Source: Paulinella micropora (taxonomy: Eukaryota; Cercozoa; Imbricatea; Euglyphida). Taken from it: a stretch of 21,107 bases of DNA. Under the pieces are notes generated by a model, which searched no databases, had not been told where the DNA came from, and saw nothing but the letters and a program-made list of their open reading frames with translations. The number at the start of each line of letters is the position of its first letter. The stretch's first letter is position 1. The stretch lies in NCBI GenBank assembly GCA_009731375.1, contig BJOX01000047.1, forward strand, positions 596,681-617,787, given 5' to 3'. Below are positions 17,671 to 21,107 of the stretch, in pieces. The translations under genes and the position numbers were made by a program.

Positions 17671-18016
17671 AAGAATACATACACACAGACTGACACACAT
17701 AATAGTACTGTTGCAAAGAGAAATAAATACGTTTGAAAGAGAAATCAGAAGCACAATTGGAGAGAGAACCATCCTAAGGACACTAACGCTATTTCCTCTT
17801 TCAAAAAACAGCTGAACACATATCTGCTCACAGCTAATATATGCTCATATTTACACCATATTCAATATAGTAATAGGTCCGATCTGATATTATTATATAT
17901 TTTCTACATGTTCTGATTTCTCATACAGTTTCTTATATTCTTGTCTACACGTACATCTTCTAGTGATTTCTCGTTACGTGTAAATTAGTTATCACCACGG
18001 TTAATTCAATACATTA
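17671..18016. other. AT-rich spacer, possible scrap of a reverse-transcriptase C-terminus
   Basis: The only hint of coding is near 17777-17835 (plus strand), where a frame reads NAISSFKKQLNTYLL. Endings of this style are common at the C-terminus of non-LTR reverse transcriptases. The frame has no recognisable domain upstream and could be chance, so I do not call a gene. Confidence 0.25.
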
Positions 18017-18106
18017 GCATTAAGTTTTCTAGTTGTCTTGCCTAGAATAACCAAGGTTGTTTTACAAGTGCAAGAAGTCGCAGTGGAATCAGAAATCAGA
18101 AATCAG
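18017..18106 (+). repeat. Inverted repeat, right arm
   Basis: This is the partner of 16475-16562. It ends with AATCAGAAATCAGAAATCAG (18087-18106). The same sequence is the first member of the tandem duplication described next. Confidence 0.7.
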
Positions 18107-18272
18107 AAAACAGTTTTTTTTTATTTTTTTCTGTACAAATTTCCCCGCCCGCAGTTGTCTTGCCTAGAATAATAAAGTGTTTTACAAGTGCAAGAAGTCG
18201 CAGTGGAATCAGAAATCAGAAATCAGAAAACAGTTTTTTTGTTTTTTTCTGGTACAAATTTCCCCGCCCGCC
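18031..18272 (+). repeat. Tandem duplication of a ~120-bp repeat unit
   Basis: Unit 1 (18031-18152) and unit 2 (18153-18272) both run from AGTTGTCTTGCCTAGAATAA through GTTTTACAAGTGCAAGAAG, TCGCAGTGGAATCAGAAATC and a T-rich tract to GTACAAATTTCCCCGCCCGC. They differ by a few small indels. The near-identity implies a recent duplication. I see no A and B boxes or other sign of a polymerase III SINE. Confidence 0.9.
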
Positions 18273-18660
18273 AACCCCGCCCCACACAGTGTCAACAAAT
18301 TTGAGCCCAACGCAAAAAATAATTTTTTGCGAAGGGTGCGGTGGCGGGTGGCACGTGGAACTTCCCGCTAATAGCCAAATGTGCACGACCAGCTCCCCAA
18401 AATCACCGGGTTAGCGGCCCAAACCTCCCCTACAGCTGTCAGGGAAACCTACCCTTAGCAGTCTTACCTACCTTCTCCTACCTACCTTCTCCTACCTACG
18501 TGCCTACCATGAAAGTAAACGAAAGATCTAACGAATTCAATCCACTCATCTCTACCTTATTGATTCATTCTCGTTCCCTACTCTCTTTCTGCTTAGTTAC
18601 ACCTGCTTCCACAGCTGCCACAGCTGCTACTGCTGCTTGTGCTAGTGTTACTGCTGTTAC
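18273..18660. other. No gene seen; short CTACCTACCTTCTC repeats
   Basis: The sequence is unique except for a small tandem repeat of ACCTACCTTCTCCT units at about 18464-18504 and an imperfect GCTGCTACT stretch near 18610-18655. Neither strand shows a convincing reading frame. Confidence 0.6.
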
Positions 18661-19095
18661 TCGGAAAGAGGAGAAGTAAGAGGTGGAGGAATAGGATGAG
18701 GAGGAAGAGTGAGGACTAGGAAGAAGAGGAATCCTGGAAGAGGAGTCTGAGTAAGAGGAGTAGGAGGAGTAGAAGCTAAGGTAAGAGGAGGAGGAGTAAG
18801 GGGAAAAGACAAGAGTCTGACAAGGAAGAGGAAGAAGAGAACTACGAAGAGGAATAATAGAAATAGAGTAGGAAGAGGAGGAGTAAGAATAAGAAGAGAA
18901 GGAGAAGGGGTACGAGTAGGAGTAAGAGGAGGAGGAAAAGGAATAGAAAGAGGAGGCAAAAGAGAGATCGAGAGAGAGAGAGAGAGAGGAGAGGAGAGGA
19001 GAGGAGTAGGAAGAGCGGGAGCAGTAGGAGTAGTTGGAGGAGCAGGAGTAGGAGGAGAAAAATATATGAATAAAGGTGGCAGTAGGAGGGCAGCA
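18661..19095. repeat. Long polypurine (GGA/GAA/GTA-rich) tract
   Basis: About 400 bases of the plus strand are nearly all A and G, with scattered T mostly in GTAAG/GTAGG words. Immediately right (about 19105-19180) the plus strand becomes pyrimidine-rich, pivoting near AGCAGCTGCT at about 19098-19107. Ser/Tyr/Leu-rich frames on the minus strand are compositional artefacts. Confidence 0.9.
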
Positions 19096-19178
19096 ATAGC
19101 AGCAGCTGCTCCTCTTCACTTACTCGTCTTCTCCTCTTCCTCCTCTCTCATATCTGTCTCCTGCTCTTACTCCGATGC

Positions 19179-19200
19179 CTACTACTACTACCACTACTTT

Positions 19201-19246
<46 letters not shown>

Positions 19247-19252
19247 GCTACT
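19179..19252. repeat. TAC trinucleotide microsatellite
   Basis: CTA/TAC units, uninterrupted from about 19200, lie about 90 bp upstream of the first LRR exon. Confidence 0.95.
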
Positions 19253-19290
19253 CCTTGTTCTCCTGTGCATGCAAACATACGTTATTCTAA

Positions 19291-19313
19291 TGCTACCATG
19301 CGCCGCGGTAGCA
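19291..19313 (+). promoter_or_regulatory. Intronic hairpin 1, upstream of LRR exon 1
   Basis: Arms TGCTACC and GGTAGCA enclose ATGCGCCGC. It ends 29 nt before exon 1. The left arm carries an AT where the other copies have GC, so the stem is shorter than theirs. Confidence 0.75.
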
Positions 19314-19342
19314 TAAACGACGAAAAATGTGTAGGTGTGCAG

Positions 19343-19929
19343 GAGAACAAAACATTGCAGACATTATATCTGGGAAACAACGCTATCGGAGATGCAGGCG
19401 CCAGTGCGCTCGGAACAGCTCTCAAGGTACCTCCAGTGCCTTTGCAATATGTTGGGCTCCTGCCGGTCCGATCCTATTTTCGTCGAGGTTGATCGAGATA
19501 AGAGTAGCATTGACCTAAAAAAGTTGCCATGGAAACCTTGCTACCGCGCGCCGCGGTAGCACTTTTTCAATCATGTTTTGTTTGTGTGAGTGCAGGTGAA
19601 CAAGATGCTGCAAACTTTGTCGCTTGGTGAGAATAACATTGATGCTGATGGAGCTAAGGAAATCGCAGCAGCACTGAAGGTACCTGAAGAGCTAGGCCAA
19701 TCGCCTTGGCGCCTTCAACCCCAATATCGTTAACCCAATGCGATGCTGCGAATACTATTGTTTACCTATATGCAGTCAAAACATACCAGTGGAAAGTGCT
19801 ACCGCGCGCGGTAGCATTAGAAAAACATACATATGTGATGTGCAGGAGAACAAGACACTCCGCGAGCTCAACATGTACAACAATAGCATTGGACCGGATG
19901 GCGCGAAAGCTTTTGCAAAGGCGTTAGAG
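19343..19929 (+). CDS. Leucine-rich-repeat gene fragment: three 84-nt exons, one RI-type LRR each
   Basis: Three exons are visible: 19343-19426, 19596-19679 and 19846-19929. Each is 84 nt, starts right after GTGCAG or GTGTGAGTGCAG, ends before GTACCT, and encodes exactly 28 residues in phase 0. They read ENKTLQTLYLGNNAIG..., VNKMLQTLSLGENNID... and ENKTLRELNMYNNSIG..., matching the 28-residue ribonuclease-inhibitor-type LRR pattern LxxLxLxxNxIgxxGaxxLaxaL. Such repeats build curved protein-binding solenoids. The introns are 169 and 166 nt, and each carries a GC-rich hairpin near its 3' end. No start, stop or other domain is visible; upstream there is a hairpin and microsatellites, downstream a decayed unit. 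It could be part of a longer gene with exons outside the window, or an orphaned block. The LRR identity is firm; expression and function are unknown. Confidence 0.85.
19539..19561 (+). promoter_or_regulatory. Intronic hairpin 2, upstream of LRR exon 2
   Basis: Arms TGCTACCGCG and CGCGGTAGCA are perfectly complementary over ten base pairs around a CGC loop. It ends 34 nt before exon 2. Confidence 0.8.
19797..19816 (+). promoter_or_regulatory. Intronic hairpin/palindrome 3, upstream of LRR exon 3
   Basis: TGCTACCGCG followed directly by CGCGGTAGCA forms a perfect 20-bp palindrome. It ends 29 nt before exon 3. Confidence 0.8.
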
Positions 19930-20212
19930 GTACCTTGAGCATATTGGCAATGGCTGCGGCGCCTGCTGGCCCAATCTCATTGCCTTGGATGTAAAACTCA
20001 ACCAAAGTTTTGTTTACCTATTTAGCAATACAGGCCAAACAACATTTGTGAATGCTACCGTGAGTGAGTGAGTGAGTAATTGAGTGATTGGACGAGTGAG
20101 TGAGTGTGAGTGAGCGAGTGAATGAATGCAGGTGAGTGAATAAGTGAGTGAGTAAGTGAGTAAGTGAACGAGTGAGTGAGTAAGTAACATGTCGCTGTAG
20201 CACGAGTTGCAG
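19930..20212 (+). other. Decayed fourth LRR unit with GAGT microsatellite in its hairpin
   Basis: After exon 3 the sequence follows the intron pattern (GTACCT, then GGCGCCTGCTGGCCCAATCTC and TTTACCTAT, as in intron 2), then the left hairpin arm TGCTACCG at 20053-20060. A GAGT/AAGT array follows (20061-20187), then TGTAGCA (20196-20202) in the place of the right arm and an acceptor-like GTTGCAG (20206-20212). No LRR exon follows. It appears that a tetranucleotide array expanded inside the hairpin and the exon was lost. Confidence 0.6.
20061..20187. repeat. GAGT tetranucleotide microsatellite
   Basis: GTGA/GAGT units are interspersed with TAAG and TGAA variants, about 127 bp long. Its complement, ACTC, forms the array at 20801-21060, so the two arrays are inverted relative to each other. 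Confidence 0.93.
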
Positions 20213-20248
20213 GGGTTTGCTACATCACCATGCTAAGAAAAACATTTT

Positions 20249-20389
20249 TCGTTCTCTCGCGAGCTTCCCCCTTTGCAGCTGTAGCACAGCCCCTGCAGCC
20301 CGCGTCCAGCGTGTCTTGCAAAATCAGAAATCAAAAATTCGGAAATCTGTTTTTTTTTTCATCAGGGCGGACGGGCGGAAGGAGGGGGG

Positions 20390-20436
<47 letters not shown>

Positions 20437-20640
20437 GGAGTGAGGGAGCAGTGTGCATTGTTCTCTCGCATCGTTCCTTCTTGCAGCTTTAGCGTAACCC
20501 CTTAGCCCTGGCAGCATGTCTTTACAAATCAGATCAGAAACCAGAAATTCGGACCTCTGCTTTTTTTTTTTCTTCGTTTTTTTCAGAGGGACTGACAGAC
20601 GGGAGGAGGGCGCAGGCAGGGTGCCTGGGAAAAATTATTC
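20249..20640. repeat. Two tandem repeat modules with CAGAAATC-type core; 45-G homopolymer
   Basis: Module A (about 20249-20458) and module B (about 20459-20640) both run from GTTCTCTCGC through TTGCAGCT-TAGC, GTCTT-CAAA, ATCAGAAA-CA-AAATTCGGA, a T-run and GACGGGCGGAAGGAGG-like sequence. In module A the G-rich end has grown to 45 uninterrupted G (20391-20435). A third partial start, ATTCTCTCACGCGTTCCCC, follows at about 20644. No gene is supported. Confidence 0.75.
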
Positions 20641-20710
20641 TTGATTCTCTCACGCGTTCCCCGCCCCCCTGTACCCCCTTTTCTTCTCCGCCTCGTACAC
20701 CCTCTCTCCA

Positions 20711-20779
20711 TCTCTCGTCCAACACTCTCGCCGCCCGCCAGATAAAAACCAATCTAGCTAAACAGTACGTGCCAGAGAG
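20711..20779. repeat. Dispersed repeat module (copy 2)
   Basis: This is the same module as 15050-15118, with CTCGTCCAACAC, GCCCGCCAGATAAAAACC, AATCTAG-TAAACAGTA and CAGAGAG. A CTCA array starts about 20 bp downstream, as a TG array does after copy 1. Confidence 0.85.
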
Positions 20780-20800
20780 GCCTGAGTTGCCACCCCGCGC

Positions 20801-21060
20801 TCACTCACTCGCTCACTCACTTGCCCACTCACTTACTCACCTACTCGCTCACTTGCCTCTCACCTACTAGCTCACTCACTCATGCATTCACTCACCTGCT
20901 CACTCACTTGCTCACTCACTTGCTCACTCACTTGCTCACTCACTTGCTCACTCACTCACTCACTTATTAATTTACTTGCTGACAGGACTTGCTCACTCCC
21001 TCACTTATTCACTCACTTATTCACTCACTCATTCACTCACTTGCTCACTCACTTGCTCAC
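20801..21060. repeat. CTCA tetranucleotide microsatellite
   Basis: TCAC/CTCA units with TTGC and TATT variants form partly higher-order CTCACTCACTTG units. It is followed at 21061 by AGAAATCAGAAATCCGCAAC and a T-rich tract, another copy of the CAGAAATC core running off the window. Confidence 0.93.
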
Positions 21061-21107
21061 AGAAATCAGAAATCCGCAACCATGTTTTTTCCTTATTTTT
21101 CTTTTTT

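Noticed and set aside
14746-17772. His/Thr-rich and Cys/Val-rich frames
   Set aside because: They are translations of TG/CA arrays on both strands, without codon-level signs of selection.
18565-19119. Ser/Tyr-rich 184-residue minus-strand frame
   Set aside because: It is an artefact of the polypurine tract; no start context or domain supports it.
20801-21060. CRISPR-like array
   Set aside because: Units are tetranucleotides without unique spacers, in a eukaryotic context.

Overview
This window is nuclear DNA from a microbial eukaryote. The evidence is GT-AG introns, a Ty3/gypsy-type LTR retrotransposon, long microsatellites and scaffold gaps. The style fits a repeat-rich alveolate or chromerid-type alga, but nothing here proves the species. 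Little of the window is host gene: most is mobile-element DNA (1-12802), followed by gap-broken low-complexity DNA (12803-19280), a small leucine-rich-repeat (LRR) gene fragment (19343-19929) and more repeats to the end.

Region 1-2414 is a graveyard. On the minus strand, 1-783 is the C-terminal half of a family-B DNA polymerase of the protein-primed Polinton/Maverick/virophage kind, broken by two frameshifts and a 30-bp in-frame tandem duplication. It abuts 790-2115, the 3' end of an LTR retrotransposon: the last 81 codons of pol, a long 3' noncoding region and one LTR.

Region 2415-12802 is a nearly complete, apparently young LTR retrotransposon of the same family. Its two 247-bp LTRs differ at one position. 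The order is LTR, candidate primer-binding site, a 765-nt leader with no ATG, gag (3427-5937), a single in-frame UGA, pol (frame open 5938-11760: protease-like, RT, RNase H, integrase, GPY/F, long tail), a 795-nt 3' noncoding region, polypurine tract, LTR. Gag and pol share one reading frame and the stop context is UGA-CGG, a known readthrough context, so Gag-Pol is probably made by stop-codon readthrough; an in-frame 201-nt candidate intron is a competing explanation. Gag carries a CCCH-like finger plus an RGG tail, and the protease active site reads D-T-M instead of D-T/S-G.

Region 12803-19280 has no gene I can support. It holds five N-gaps (one of 802 N), TG and AAT microsatellites, homopolymer runs, a pair of inverted ~90-bp repeats (16475-16562 and 18017-18106), a 120-bp tandem duplication and a long polypurine tract that switches to polypyrimidine.

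Region 19343-19929 has three 84-nt phase-0 exons, each encoding exactly one 28-residue ribonuclease-inhibitor-type LRR. The intron before each exon carries a GC-rich hairpin with TGCTACC/GGTAGCA arms, 29-34 nt upstream of the acceptor. The next unit has decayed, with a GAGT microsatellite sitting between its hairpin arms. From 20188 to the end there are dispersed repeat modules with a CAGAAATC-type core, a 45-G run and a CTCA tetranucleotide array.
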